Shown: piece after piece, positions 50,967-59,818 of the stretch
How positions within the stretch are numbered: the first letter of the stretch is position 1
How the letters are laid out: each line of letters opens with the position of its first letter
From: Nonomuraea jabiensis
Lineage (GTDB): Bacteria > Actinomycetota > Actinomycetes > Streptosporangiales > Streptosporangiaceae
Assembly: GCF_014204795.1 (NCBI RefSeq)
Contig: NZ_JACHMB010000001.1
Span: 11,684,501 to 11,748,500, forward strand
Length of the DNA: 64,000 bases
Direction of reading: 5' to 3'
Notes under the pieces: model-generated
The model's database searches: none
The model's input: only the letters and a program-made list of their open reading frames with translations
Told to the model about the DNA's origin: nothing
Program-made: the position numbers and the translations under genes

Positions 50967-51986
50967 CTAGGGGATGACGGGTTTGCGGCTGGCGAGCGCC
51001 ACCCAGACCTGGCCGGGCGCGAAGTTCATCGGCTCGCCGCTCTCCGTGGTGAACGTCGTACCGGTGTCCTCGGATTCCCGCTCCCAGTTCGCCTTGTACG
51101 CCTTGCCGTCGCGCAGCACGATCGCCTTGCCCTTGCCCGTGGTGTGCACGAGCGGCGTGTAGCTCTGGTTCTTGTCGTGGAACTCCGAGCGCTCGGTCTT
51201 GGTGTACTGGATGACGATCGTGGGCGCGCCGAGCTGGCCGCCCTCGGCCGCCATGTCCTTCTTGCCGTCCTGCCAGATCAGCCACTGCTCCTTCTCCGCC
51301 GACCAGGCGAAGGTGAAGCGCGCCGCGGGCCACTTGACGGTGTACGACTTCTTGTCCACGCCGCCCTCCGCCGGGGCCTCGCCGAAGGTGAAGCCGATGT
51401 CCTTGGCCTTGCTCGCCTTGGGGGCCTTGGCCAGGAGGTCCTTGGTGTTGGCGAAGAGGTTGTACGGGGCGAAGCGGCCCGGCTGGCGGAAGTATGCGCC
51501 GGGGTTGCGCGTGTCGCCGACGTCGAACAGCGACGCCTTGGCCACGAACGGCAGCATCTTGGTCTGCACGCCCGAGTAGGCGAAGGCCGGCTTGCCGAAC
51601 TGCGGCGTGATGTGCAGGTCGGAGATGCGGGCGCTGCGGACGGGGCCAACCTTCGCCGGCAGCTTGGAGGAGAAGATCGCCATGAGCCGGGTCAGGCCCG
51701 CCTCGACCTGCTCGATGTAGACGATGTCCGCGCTCTTGAGCCCGAGCTGCGGCTTGCCCGCCGCGGTGTTCTCGATCTTCACCGCGAGCACCGGCTTCAG
51801 GCCGTCATACGGCTTGCCGGTGAACGGGTGACCCTCGGGCGCCTCGGTGGGCTCCTCGCTGGGCGCCGCCGTGGCGGCCTGGGGCGCCTTACCCGGGGCG
51901 GGCTCCTCCGAGGAGGAGCAGGCCGCGACGGGCAGCAGCACCGCCGCGCCGGCCAGTGTGACCGTGATCATCCGGGGTAGCCGCAC
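50967..51986 (-). CDS. DUF3048 lipoprotein (YerB-like)
   Basis: This 339-residue protein has a lipoprotein signal peptide ending in the lipobox VAAC and a Ser/Glu/Pro linker. Two DUF3048 domains follow: the first with LAVKIENTAAGKPQLGLKSA and DIVYIEQVEAGLTRLMAIF, and GPVRSARISDLH; the second near PTIVIQYTKTERSEFHD and TGKGKAIVLRDGKAYKANW. It is anchored outside the membrane. Function is unknown; a cell-envelope role is assumed. The GTG start at 51986 follows GAGGAGTGTTCAC. Confidence 0.88.
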   Translation of the reverse strand: MRLPRMITVTLAGAAVLLPVAACSSSEEPAPGKAPQAATAAPSEEPTEAPEGHPFTGKPYDGLKPVLAVKIENTAAGKPQLGLKSADIVYIEQVEAGLTRLMAIFSSKLPAKVGPVRSARISDLHITPQFGKPAFAYSGVQTKMLPFVAKASLFDVGDTRNPGAYFRQPGRFAPYNLFANTKDLLAKAPKASKAKDIGFTFGEAPAEGGVDKKSYTVKWPAARFTFAWSAEKEQWLIWQDGKKDMAAEGGQLGAPTIVIQYTKTERSEFHDKNQSYTPLVHTTGKGKAIVLRDGKAYKANWERESEDTGTTFTTESGEPMNFAPGQVWVALASRKPVIP

Positions 51987-52047
51987 GTGAACACTCCTCG
52001 CTTCAGCCCGAAAACCGGATGAAGCTTACTGGCTTCCCCAAATTAGG

Positions 52048-52590
52048 TCATTCGGTTGCCATAGCCGCAGGCGGATTGTCATCAATTTCGAAGAATTCTG
52101 GATATTCGGTATGCCCCGCCAGGCGGAGGGTTCTGGCCAGCCAGCGCCGCTGCGCCGTCCGCGTGACCGCAACCGCATTGTTGTAGAAGCGGCGCGAGTA
52201 GACGACCTTGGCCACCGCCGTGTCGAGCTCGTCCAGCAGGTCGCCGCCCCCGGGCGACTCCGCCAGCTTCTCCCTGAAGCGCTCCTGGTCCACGACCGCG
52301 CGCAGGGTGCGCGACAGGTCGCTCTCGGCGTGCTCGCGCTCCTCCGGCCCCGCCGTCCTGGCCTCGTGCGCCGCGGCGGCCAGCACCAGGGAGGTCGCGG
52401 GGTCGAGCAGGCGCGAGCCGGCCAGCTCCAGCACCACCGCCCTGCGCCGCATCAGCGCGGCGTCCAGCGACTCCTGGGCCAGCTCCAGCCGGATGTGCAG
52501 GCGGTCGAGCCGGCCCGCGCGCCAGGAGATGTAGACGGCCGTGAGCACGACGACGATGCCCACGACCAGCACGATGATGGTGGATGTCAC
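52048..52590 (-). CDS. Membrane-anchored LemA-like protein at the end of the PIM operon
   Basis: This 180-residue protein has an N-terminal membrane helix (TIIVLVVGIVVVLTAVYISW), then a helical bundle with an internal YSRRFYNNAV motif recalling LemA. The GTG start overlaps the pimA stop (GTGA), so it is coupled to pimA. Its role in phosphatidylinositol mannoside metabolism is not established. Confidence 0.75.
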   Translation of the reverse strand: MTSTIIVLVVGIVVVLTAVYISWRAGRLDRLHIRLELAQESLDAALMRRRAVVLELAGSRLLDPATSLVLAAAAHEARTAGPEEREHAESDLSRTLRAVVDQERFREKLAESPGGGDLLDELDTAVAKVVYSRRFYNNAVAVTRTAQRRWLARTLRLAGHTEYPEFFEIDDNPPAAMATE

Positions 52591-53717
52591 AGATCTTCCT
52601 CCACGCGCCCCGCCCCGCTCGTGGCGACCGTCTCGTAGACGCGTACGACGTCCCGCGCGACCGTCGACCAGTCGTACTTCCGCACCGCCACCAGCGCCTC
52701 GGCGGCCAGCTTGGCCCGCCGCTCGGGGGCGTCGAGCAGCGCGGCGGCCTCGCGCGCCAGCGAGCCGGCGTCGCCGTTGGCGAACAGCGCGCCCGCCTGC
52801 CCCTCGCCCAGCACCCTGCGGAAGGCCGGGATGTCGCTGGCCAGCACCGTCGCGCCGGAGGCCATGGCCTCGGCCAGCACGATGCCGAAGCTCTCCCCGC
52901 GCGTGTTGGGCGCGCAGAACACGTCGACCGAGTGGTAGGCGCGGATCTTGTCGGCCTCGCTCACCATGCCCAGCACGGTCACCCGGTCGTGGAACTCCTT
53001 CGGCACCCGCTCGTAGACGTCCTTGGCGTCGCCGGGGCCGGCCAGGAGCAGCTTCAGGCCGGGCCGCTCGGCCGCGAGGGTCCTGAACGCGTCGAGCAGG
53101 ATCGGCAGGCCCTTGCGCTCCTCGTCCATCCGGCCGAGGAAGCCGATCGTGGCGCCGTCGGGCCCCCAGCCGTCGAGCGGCTCGGCCTCGGTGTAGCGGG
53201 AGACGGTGACGCCGTTGGGGATCAGCACGGCGTCGCCGCCGAACTGCTCGACCAGGCTCTTCCGGGCCGCGTCGGAGACCGCGATGCGGCCCATCAGCTT
53301 CTCCAGCGCGCTGCGCAGCAACGGCTCGGCCACCGCGATGGCCCGCGAGCGCGTGAACGACGCGTGGAACGTGGCCACGATCGGCCCCCTGGCCGCCCAG
53401 CAGGCCAGCACGCCCAGGCTCGGGATCAGCGGCTCGTGGATGTGCAGGACGTCGAACCCGCCCGTACGCACCCAGCGCCGCACCCGCGCGGCCGACAGGA
53501 AGCCGAACGACATCCTGGCCACCGACCCGTTGTAGGGCACCGGCACCGCCCGGCCCGCGCCCGTCACGTACGGGGGCAGCTCGTCGTCGTCGGCCGCCGG
53601 CGCGATCACCGACACGTCGTGCCCCTGCGCGATCAGCGCCTGGGCCAGGTCGTCGATGTGCTGCTTGACCCCGCCCGGCATGTCCCAGGAGTAGGGGCAG
53701 ACGATGCCGATCCTCAT
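52587..53717 (-). CDS. pimA: Phosphatidyl-myo-inositol mannosyltransferase PimA
   Basis: This 376-residue GT4-family (GT-B fold) enzyme transfers the first mannose from GDP-mannose to phosphatidylinositol on the inner membrane face. It shows RIGIVCPYSWDMPGGVKQHI, LHIHEPLIPSLGVLACW, TIGFLGRMDEERKGLPILL, and the donor-binding APNTRGESFGIVLAEAMASG. The ATG at 53717 overlaps the patA stop (ATGA). Confidence 0.94.
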   Translation of the reverse strand: MRIGIVCPYSWDMPGGVKQHIDDLAQALIAQGHDVSVIAPAADDDELPPYVTGAGRAVPVPYNGSVARMSFGFLSAARVRRWVRTGGFDVLHIHEPLIPSLGVLACWAARGPIVATFHASFTRSRAIAVAEPLLRSALEKLMGRIAVSDAARKSLVEQFGGDAVLIPNGVTVSRYTEAEPLDGWGPDGATIGFLGRMDEERKGLPILLDAFRTLAAERPGLKLLLAGPGDAKDVYERVPKEFHDRVTVLGMVSEADKIRAYHSVDVFCAPNTRGESFGIVLAEAMASGATVLASDIPAFRRVLGEGQAGALFANGDAGSLAREAAALLDAPERRAKLAAEALVAVRKYDWSTVARDVVRVYETVATSGAGRVEEDL

Positions 53718-54622
53718 CGCGCGAGGTCTTCCAGCCAGAGCCGCTGCAACATGTGCCAGTCCTCCGGGTGCTCGGAGATGCCCTTCTCGAACACGTCGGT
53801 CAGCCCCTGCGCCACCGCCGCGACCTTCTCCTGCCGGGTGCCCTCGGCCGGGACCGGGACCTCCTCGTGGATGTGGATGCCCCAGTCGTCGCCCACGTTG
53901 TAGACGATGGCCGGCAGCAGCGCGGCCCCCGTCTGCACGGCCAGCAGCGGCGGCCCGGCGGGGACCTTGGTGGTCGCGCCGAAGAAGCGCACCTCGACGC
54001 CGCCCTTGGTCAGGTCGCGCTCGGCGGGCAGGCACACGACGCCGCCCTTGCGCACGCGGGTGGCCAGCGTGCCGAAGTTGTGCCCGTCGCCGCCGGTCAG
54101 CGGCAGCACCTCCATGCCGAGCCCCTCGCGGAAGGCCACGTACCGGCGGAACAGCGACTCCGGCTTGAGCCGCTCGGCCACGGTCGTGAACGGGTGGCCC
54201 ACGCCGACCAGCCACGCCCCCGCCTGGTCCCAGTTGCCCATGTGGGGCAGCGCCAGCACCACGCCCCGCCCGGCCGCCACGTTGGAGTGGACGTGCTCGG
54301 CCCCGATGACGTGGCTGCGCCGCACGATCTCCTCGACGCTCATCGACGGCAGCCGGAAGATCTCGTGGAAGTAGCGGAAGTACGAGCGCATGCCGGCCCT
54401 GCTGAGCTCGCGCAGCTCGCGGCTGCCCGCGTCGAGCCCGGTCACCCTGGCCAGGTTGGACTCCAGGCGGCGCACGGACTTGCCCCGCCTGCTCCAGACC
54501 CGGTCGGCCAGGAAGCGGAAGACCGCGGCCGTCGGGCGCTCGGGCAGCAGCGGCACGAGCTTCCAGCCCGCCGCGAACCCCGCGGCCACGACCCGATCGC
54601 CGAAGGACGTCTTGTCGCTCAT
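53714..54622 (-). CDS. patA: Phosphatidylinositol mannoside acyltransferase (PatA/HtrB family)
   Basis: This 302-residue LpxL/HtrB-type acyltransferase acylates PIM1/PIM2. It has HxxxxD/E-type motif VVLALPHMGNWDQAGAWL, GKSVRRLESNLARVTG, FTTVAERLKPESLFRRYV and the later block KGGVVCLPAERDLTKGGVEV with VRFFGATTKVPAGPPLLA. ATG 54622 overlaps the pgsA1 stop, and its own stop overlaps pimA, giving a tight pgsA1-patA-pimA operon. Confidence 0.92.
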   Translation of the reverse strand: MSDKTSFGDRVVAAGFAAGWKLVPLLPERPTAAVFRFLADRVWSRRGKSVRRLESNLARVTGLDAGSRELRELSRAGMRSYFRYFHEIFRLPSMSVEEIVRRSHVIGAEHVHSNVAAGRGVVLALPHMGNWDQAGAWLVGVGHPFTTVAERLKPESLFRRYVAFREGLGMEVLPLTGGDGHNFGTLATRVRKGGVVCLPAERDLTKGGVEVRFFGATTKVPAGPPLLAVQTGAALLPAIVYNVGDDWGIHIHEEVPVPAEGTRQEKVAAVAQGLTDVFEKGISEHPEDWHMLQRLWLEDLAR

Positions 54623-55242
54623 CTCTCCCTCGTCTGCCGGTGGACGGCCACCACGCGTTGCCCCACGGTGACCACGCTGGCCGCGGCGAGCAGCCACATG
54701 CCCGCAGGAAGAATGTACGGAACGCCGAGCCCGGCGAAACAGGTCGCGACGAGCGCGACGACCAGCCGCTCGGGCCGCTCGGCCAGCCCCACGTCGGCCG
54801 TGAGCCCGAGCCCCTCCGCCCTGGCCTTGGCGTACGACACCAGGGAGCCCGCGATCAGGCACACCAGCGTCACGGCCGCCATGAGCGTGTCGTGCCTGGA
54901 GATGAAGTAGAGGATCAGGCCGGCGAAGATGGCCGCGTCGGCCACCCGGTCGAACGTCGAGTCGAGGAACGCGCCCCAGGTGGAGCCGCCCTTTCCGCCG
55001 AGCCGCGCCACCACGCCGTCGAGCAGGTCGAACAGCACGAAGACGGTGATCACGAGAGCGCCCCAGGTCAGCTGACCCAGGGGGAAGAAGAGCAGGGCGG
55101 ACACGACCGTGCCGAGGGTGCCGATCGCCGTGACGGCGTTCGGGCCGATCCCGCGGCCGACGAGGGCCCTGCCCAGCGGGGTGAGTATCCGGGTCATGGC
55201 CGGGCGCAGGAGTTTGAGCATCGCGGTCCGATCGTAGGCCAT
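54619..55242 (-). CDS. pgsA1: CDP-alcohol phosphatidyltransferase, phosphatidylinositol(-phosphate) synthase
   Basis: This 207-residue membrane enzyme joins CDP-diacylglycerol with inositol phosphate in actinobacteria. The family motif D-x2-D-G-x2-A-R...G-x3-D-x3-D is present as DLLDGVVARLGG followed by WGAFLDSTFDRVAD. About six membrane segments are seen. The gene order with patA and pimA supports the inositol assignment. ATG 55242 is preceded only by a weak CAGG. It is divergent from the EF-G2 gene. Confidence 0.92.
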   Translation of the reverse strand: MAYDRTAMLKLLRPAMTRILTPLGRALVGRGIGPNAVTAIGTLGTVVSALLFFPLGQLTWGALVITVFVLFDLLDGVVARLGGKGGSTWGAFLDSTFDRVADAAIFAGLILYFISRHDTLMAAVTLVCLIAGSLVSYAKARAEGLGLTADVGLAERPERLVVALVATCFAGLGVPYILPAGMWLLAAASVVTVGQRVVAVHRQTRER

Positions 55243-55387
55243 GGAACGCCTGACAACTTTCTTTGCCCCACCCCCCTTGTGATATCCGCCACAGGGGTAT
55301 TTGGTGAACACACCGCGTCCATGCGGTTTCCAGACACCCTCCGCTGGGGCGCGGTCGTTGGAACATCCGGCGACGTGGGAGGCTGTT

Positions 55388-57529
55388 GTGGCAGAGAAGA
55401 ACACCGGTGGCACTGCGGGAGCCGCGGGCAGGGCACCCACGGCCGACAGGGCGGATGCGATACGCAATGTCGTGCTGGTCGGCCACTCAGGAGCGGGTAA
55501 GACGACCCTCGTCGAGCAGCTGCTGGCCGCGACCGGCACCGTCCAGCGCGCCGGCCGCGTGGAGGACGGCAACACGGTCAGCGACTTCGACGAGGTGGAG
55601 GTCCGTCAGCAGCGCTCGGTCAACCTCGCCGTGGCACCGCTGGTGCACAACGGTATCAAGATCAACCTTCTGGACACCCCCGGTTACGCCGATTTCGTGG
55701 GCGACCTGCGCGCGGGGCTGCGCGCGGCGGACGCCGCGCTGTTCGTGGTCTCCGCCTCCGAGGGGATCGACGGGCTCACCCAGATGTTGTGGGAGGAGTG
55801 CGCCCAGGTCGGCATGCCGCGGGCGGTGGTGATCACCAAGATCGACCACCAGCGGGCCGACTTCGACGAGGTCCTCACGACGTGCCAGGACGTCTTCGGC
55901 GACGGCGTCGCGCCCCTTTACCTGCCCGTCATCACCAACGGCCACGTCAACGGCCTGATCGGGCTGCTGTCACAGAAGTTCTACAACTACGCCACGGGCA
56001 CCCGCACGGAGAAGGAGCCCGGTGCGGACTACGCGGCGCAGATCGAGGAGCGCCGCGGCGAGCTGATCGAGGGCATCATCCAGGAGAGCGAAGACGAATC
56101 GCTCATGGAGCGCTATCTCGAAGGCGAGCCCATCGACACCAAGATCCTGGTGGAGGACCTGGAGAAGGCCGTCGCCCGCGGCAGCTTCTACCCGGTGCTG
56201 TGCAGCGGGCTCGGCGTCGGCGCGCAGGAGATCCTCGAGATCATGACCCAGGGCTTCCCGTCGCCCCTCGAACACCCGCTGCCCGAGATCACCGACCTGT
56301 CCGGCAAGCCGGTCAAGGGCATCGCCTGCGACCCCGACGGCCCGCTCGTGGCCGAGGTCGTCAAGACCACCAGCGACCCGTACGTGGGCCGCATCAGCCT
56401 CGTACGCGTCTTCTCGGGCACCCTGCGCCCCGACATGACCGTGCACGTGTCCGGGCACGGCCTGGCCGACCGCGGGCACGAGGACCACGACGTGGACGAG
56501 CGCATCGGCACCCTGACCTGCCCGCTGGGCAAGCAGCAGCGCCCGGCGGCCAAGGGCGTCGCGGGCGACATCGTCGCGGTGGCCAAGCTGTCGCGGGCCG
56601 AGACCGGCGACACGCTGTCGGAGGTCGACCAGCCGCTCCTGATGACCGCCTGGGCCATGCCCGACCCGCTCCTGCCGGTGGCGATCAGGGCCAAGTCGAA
56701 GGCCGACGAGGACAAGCTGTCGCAGGCCCTGGCCCGGCTGGTGGCCGAGGACCCGACGCTGCGGCTGGAGAACAACGCCGAGACCCGGCAGCTCGTCCTG
56801 TGGTGCATGGGCGAGGCGCACACCGACGTGCTGCTCGACCGCCTGTCCAAGCGCCACGGCGTCGAGGTGGAGCGGGTCGAGCTGCGGGTGCCGCTGCGCG
56901 AGACGTTCGGCGGCAAGTGCCAGGCGATGGGCCGCAACGTCAAGCAGACCGGCGGCCACGGCCAGTACGCGATCTGCCACCTCGAGGTCGAGCCGCTGCC
57001 GTCCGGCGGCGGGTTCGAGTTCGTGGACAAGATCGTGGGCGGCGTGGTGCCGCGGCAGTTCATCCCGTCGGTGGAGAAGGGCGTGCGGGCCCAGATGGAG
57101 CGGGGCGTCGTGGCCGGCTACCCGATGGTGGACGTGCGCGTCACCCTGTACGACGGCAAGGCGCACTCGGTCGACTCCTCCGACATGGCCTTCCAGATCG
57201 CCGGCCAGCTCGCGCTGAAGGAGGCCGCGGCGAAGGTGCCGACGCTGCTGCTGGAGCCGGTGGACGAGCTGTCGGTGCTGGTCGCCGACGACTACGTGGG
57301 GTCGGTGATGTCCGACCTGTCGTCGCGGCGCGGGCGGGTGCTCGGCACGGAGCCCGTCGGCACGGGACGTACGCTGGTCAAGGCCGAGGTACCGGAGCTG
57401 GAGATCACCCGGTACGCCATCGACCTGAGGTCCATGTCACACGGCACCGGGACGTTCCAGCGGTCCTTCCTGCGCTACGAGCCCCTTCCGCCGAACCTCG
57501 CGAGCAAGGTGGCCGCCACCACGGACTGA
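55388..57529 (+). CDS. fusA2: Elongation factor G-like protein EF-G2
   Basis: This 713-residue translational GTPase paralogue has G1 (VVLVGHSGAGKTTL), G3 (LLDTPGYADFVGDL) and G4 (VITKIDHQRADF). Domain II lies around GRISLVRVFSGTLRPDMTVH, domain IV around QTGGHGQYAICHLEVEPL and domain V around LLEPVDELSVLV. The TKID form of G4 is typical of the EF-G2 group, whose role in elongation or recycling is not settled. GTG 55388 lies 5 nt after GGGAGG. It is transcribed away from the PIM operon. Confidence 0.93.
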   Translation: MAEKNTGGTAGAAGRAPTADRADAIRNVVLVGHSGAGKTTLVEQLLAATGTVQRAGRVEDGNTVSDFDEVEVRQQRSVNLAVAPLVHNGIKINLLDTPGYADFVGDLRAGLRAADAALFVVSASEGIDGLTQMLWEECAQVGMPRAVVITKIDHQRADFDEVLTTCQDVFGDGVAPLYLPVITNGHVNGLIGLLSQKFYNYATGTRTEKEPGADYAAQIEERRGELIEGIIQESEDESLMERYLEGEPIDTKILVEDLEKAVARGSFYPVLCSGLGVGAQEILEIMTQGFPSPLEHPLPEITDLSGKPVKGIACDPDGPLVAEVVKTTSDPYVGRISLVRVFSGTLRPDMTVHVSGHGLADRGHEDHDVDERIGTLTCPLGKQQRPAAKGVAGDIVAVAKLSRAETGDTLSEVDQPLLMTAWAMPDPLLPVAIRAKSKADEDKLSQALARLVAEDPTLRLENNAETRQLVLWCMGEAHTDVLLDRLSKRHGVEVERVELRVPLRETFGGKCQAMGRNVKQTGGHGQYAICHLEVEPLPSGGGFEFVDKIVGGVVPRQFIPSVEKGVRAQMERGVVAGYPMVDVRVTLYDGKAHSVDSSDMAFQIAGQLALKEAAAKVPTLLLEPVDELSVLVADDYVGSVMSDLSSRRGRVLGTEPVGTGRTLVKAEVPELEITRYAIDLRSMSHGTGTFQRSFLRYEPLPPNLASKVAATTD

Positions 57530-57540
57530 GCTCTGGACGA

Positions 57541-57567
57541 GCCGGGAGGGCCTTGCTCCCTCCCGGC
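57541..57567 (+). terminator. Terminator after fusA2
   Basis: A perfect 10-bp stem (GCCGGGAGGG/CCCTCCCGGC) with a 7-nt loop lies 12 bp past the stop; a T-containing stretch follows about 10 bp later. Confidence 0.75.
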
Positions 57568-57659
57568 CCAGCGGTTTACTTTTGTCACAGAAGTATCACG
57601 AGTCGATTTCTTTTTTTCGTACCGAGCATGCCGGAGCAACTGCCACACTGGGTGGCATT

Positions 57660-59231
57660 ATGCGAACTGGACGCCCACTCCTAGCCGCTGCCGCTCTCGC
57701 GGTCGTCACCACCTCCGCCGCCTACGTCTTCGGCCCCGGAGCCGGAGAGAGCCCAGCAGCGACCAAGAAGAAGGCGGCCGTCGCCGCCGCGCCCGACGCA
57801 CCCGCCGCGGCCTGCAAGGCCGACGCCCGCTATCCCAAGCGTGAGCTGCGCGGGGTGTGGATCGCCACCACCCAGAACATCGACTGGCCCTCCAAGGCCG
57901 GGCTCTCGCCCGACCGGCAGCGGGCCGAGTACGTGAAGATCCTCGACGGCGCCGCCAAGCGCAACCTCAACGCCGTCTTCGTCCAGGTCCGCCCGGCCTC
58001 CGACGCGCTGTACAAGTCGTCGCTGGAGCCCTGGACCCAGTATCTGACGGGCACGGCCGGCAAGGACCCCGGCTGGGATCCGCTGCCGTTCCTCATCGAC
58101 GAGGCCCACAAGCGCGGCATGGAGTTCCACGCCTGGTTCAACCCGTACCGCGCCTCCTACGGCGACAGCGCCGCCAAGCTGCCGGCCGGCCATCCGGCTC
58201 GCAAACACCCCGACTGGACGATCAAGTACGGCGGCCGCCTCTACTACAACCCCGGCCTGCCCGCCGTCCGCGACCACGTGACCAAGGTCATCACGGACGT
58301 GGTGTCCCGTTACGACATCGACGGGGTGCACTTCGACGACTACTTCTACCCGTATCCGGCGGCGGGGCAGAAGTTCGACGACGGGGCGGCGTTCGCGAAG
58401 TACGGCGACGGCAAGAAGCTCGCCGCCTGGCGGCGCGACAACGTCAACACGCTCGTCGCCCAGGTGGACAAGGCCGTCCACGACACCAAGGGGTACGTCA
58501 AGTTCGGGATCAGCCCCTTCGGCATCTGGCGCAACAAGTCGAACGACCCGACCGGCTCGGACACTTCGGGCATGTCCGCGTACGACTCGATTTATGCGGA
58601 TGCGCGCGCCTGGATCAAGGCGGGCACCGTCGACTACGTGCTCCCGCAGCTCTACTGGCCGCGCGGCCACAAGCTGGCCGACTACAACACGCTGGCGGCC
58701 TGGTGGTCCGACGAGGTCAAGGGCACGGACGTGCAGCTGTACATCGGCCAGGGGCTCTACCGGGTGGGCGCCAAGGACGACCGGGCCTGGACCAAGCCGG
58801 GCGAGCTGGCCGCCGAGGTGGGCGTCAACCGGGACCACAAGCAGGTGAAGGGCGAGGTCTACTTCAGCGCCAAGAACCTGCTGGCCAACCCGCTCGGGTC
58901 CGTGGACCGCGTCGCCAAGAACCACTACGCCCGCCCCGCGCTGCTGCCCTTGATCAAGGAACTCGGCGGCTCCGCCCCTCCCGCCCCCGCCGGCCTCAAG
59001 GCCACCGGCACCCAGCTGTCCTGGAAGCCGTCCGAGGGGGCGCGGGCGTACGCGGTGTACCAGGTGCCGAAGTCCGGCAAGGACTGCCACGGGACTGACG
59101 CCCGCAACCTGCTCGCCGTCGTGACGAGCCCGTCGTTCGCGGCCGCGCCGGACGGGACCTACGCGATCACGGCCGTGGACCGCCTCGGCCACGAAAGCAA
59201 GCCCACCAGGATCAAGACCCCCGCCCCCTAA
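57660..59231 (+). CDS. Secreted GHL10-family glycosidase-like protein with C-terminal Fn3-like domain
   Basis: This 523-residue protein has an N-terminal signal segment (PLLAAAALAVVTTSAAYVF). A glycosyl-hydrolase-like TIM barrel (GHL10, formerly DUF187; YngK type) follows: ELRGVWIATTQNIDWPSK, FVQVRPASDALYKSSLEPW, FHAWFNPYRASYG, DGVHFDDYFYPYP with acidic residues at the expected catalytic strand, and GISPFGIWRNKS. A C-terminal beta domain (PAGLKATGTQLSWKPSEGA) resembles Fn3. Relatives act on cell-wall glycans. ATG 57660 is in frame with an earlier start at 57582 that lacks signal-peptide character. Confidence 0.9.
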   Translation: MRTGRPLLAAAALAVVTTSAAYVFGPGAGESPAATKKKAAVAAAPDAPAAACKADARYPKRELRGVWIATTQNIDWPSKAGLSPDRQRAEYVKILDGAAKRNLNAVFVQVRPASDALYKSSLEPWTQYLTGTAGKDPGWDPLPFLIDEAHKRGMEFHAWFNPYRASYGDSAAKLPAGHPARKHPDWTIKYGGRLYYNPGLPAVRDHVTKVITDVVSRYDIDGVHFDDYFYPYPAAGQKFDDGAAFAKYGDGKKLAAWRRDNVNTLVAQVDKAVHDTKGYVKFGISPFGIWRNKSNDPTGSDTSGMSAYDSIYADARAWIKAGTVDYVLPQLYWPRGHKLADYNTLAAWWSDEVKGTDVQLYIGQGLYRVGAKDDRAWTKPGELAAEVGVNRDHKQVKGEVYFSAKNLLANPLGSVDRVAKNHYARPALLPLIKELGGSAPPAPAGLKATGTQLSWKPSEGARAYAVYQVPKSGKDCHGTDARNLLAVVTSPSFAAAPDGTYAITAVDRLGHESKPTRIKTPAP

Positions 59232-59818
59232 GGCCCCCCGCTCCACCGGGCCCGCCTCACGCGGCGCGGCCCGGCACCACACCGGGCCCGGCATCACGCG
59301 GTCCACATCACACCGCGCCCGGCGCCACATCGGGCCCGGCACCACGCGGCGCCCGCACCACACCCAGGCCCCCATCACATCGCGCGGGCATCAAATCGAA
59401 AGCGCCGCCCCACGGCCCACAGCACACCAGGCCACACACCCGGGCCCGCGCCACGTTGGGAGCGCGCCACACCGGATGCTCGCCAGGCCCAAGGAGGTGC
59501 CACGCCGAATGTGCGCCATGCCGGGGAGGTGTCACGCCGGGGGTGCCACGCCGATGCGCGACGTGCCGCTGGGGACGCCCACAAACACCGCCCCTCCGGC
59601 ACCACCCCAACTGCGCCGCAACGGCGAAACGCCCTACGGCGGAGTCCGGCGCAACGCGTACGGCGCCCAGCCGCCCCACCACAACCGCCCAGAACACCGA
59701 ACAAAACCAACGCACGTGATACACGCAGCCCATGAGAGGGTAGTCGGGTCCGGTGGCGCCGGAACATGACCTTGCTCTACCGTGCCACGGAACCATTCGA
59801 TCACGGAAGGTCATCGGG
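59232..59818. repeat. Intergenic repeat region before the phosphatase-like membrane protein
   Basis: CGGGCCCGGC-(A)-YCACGCGG units occur at about 59246, 59283 and 59330 among CCACATCACAC-like filler. A second set of GCCACGCCGA / TCACGCCGGG units lies at 59495-59560. At 59638-59665 is a copy of the dispersed core (CGGCGGAGTCCGGCGCAACG). Frames stay open by composition, but no ribosome binding site or domain supports a gene. The end of the region must carry the promoter of the 59819 gene. Confidence 0.7.
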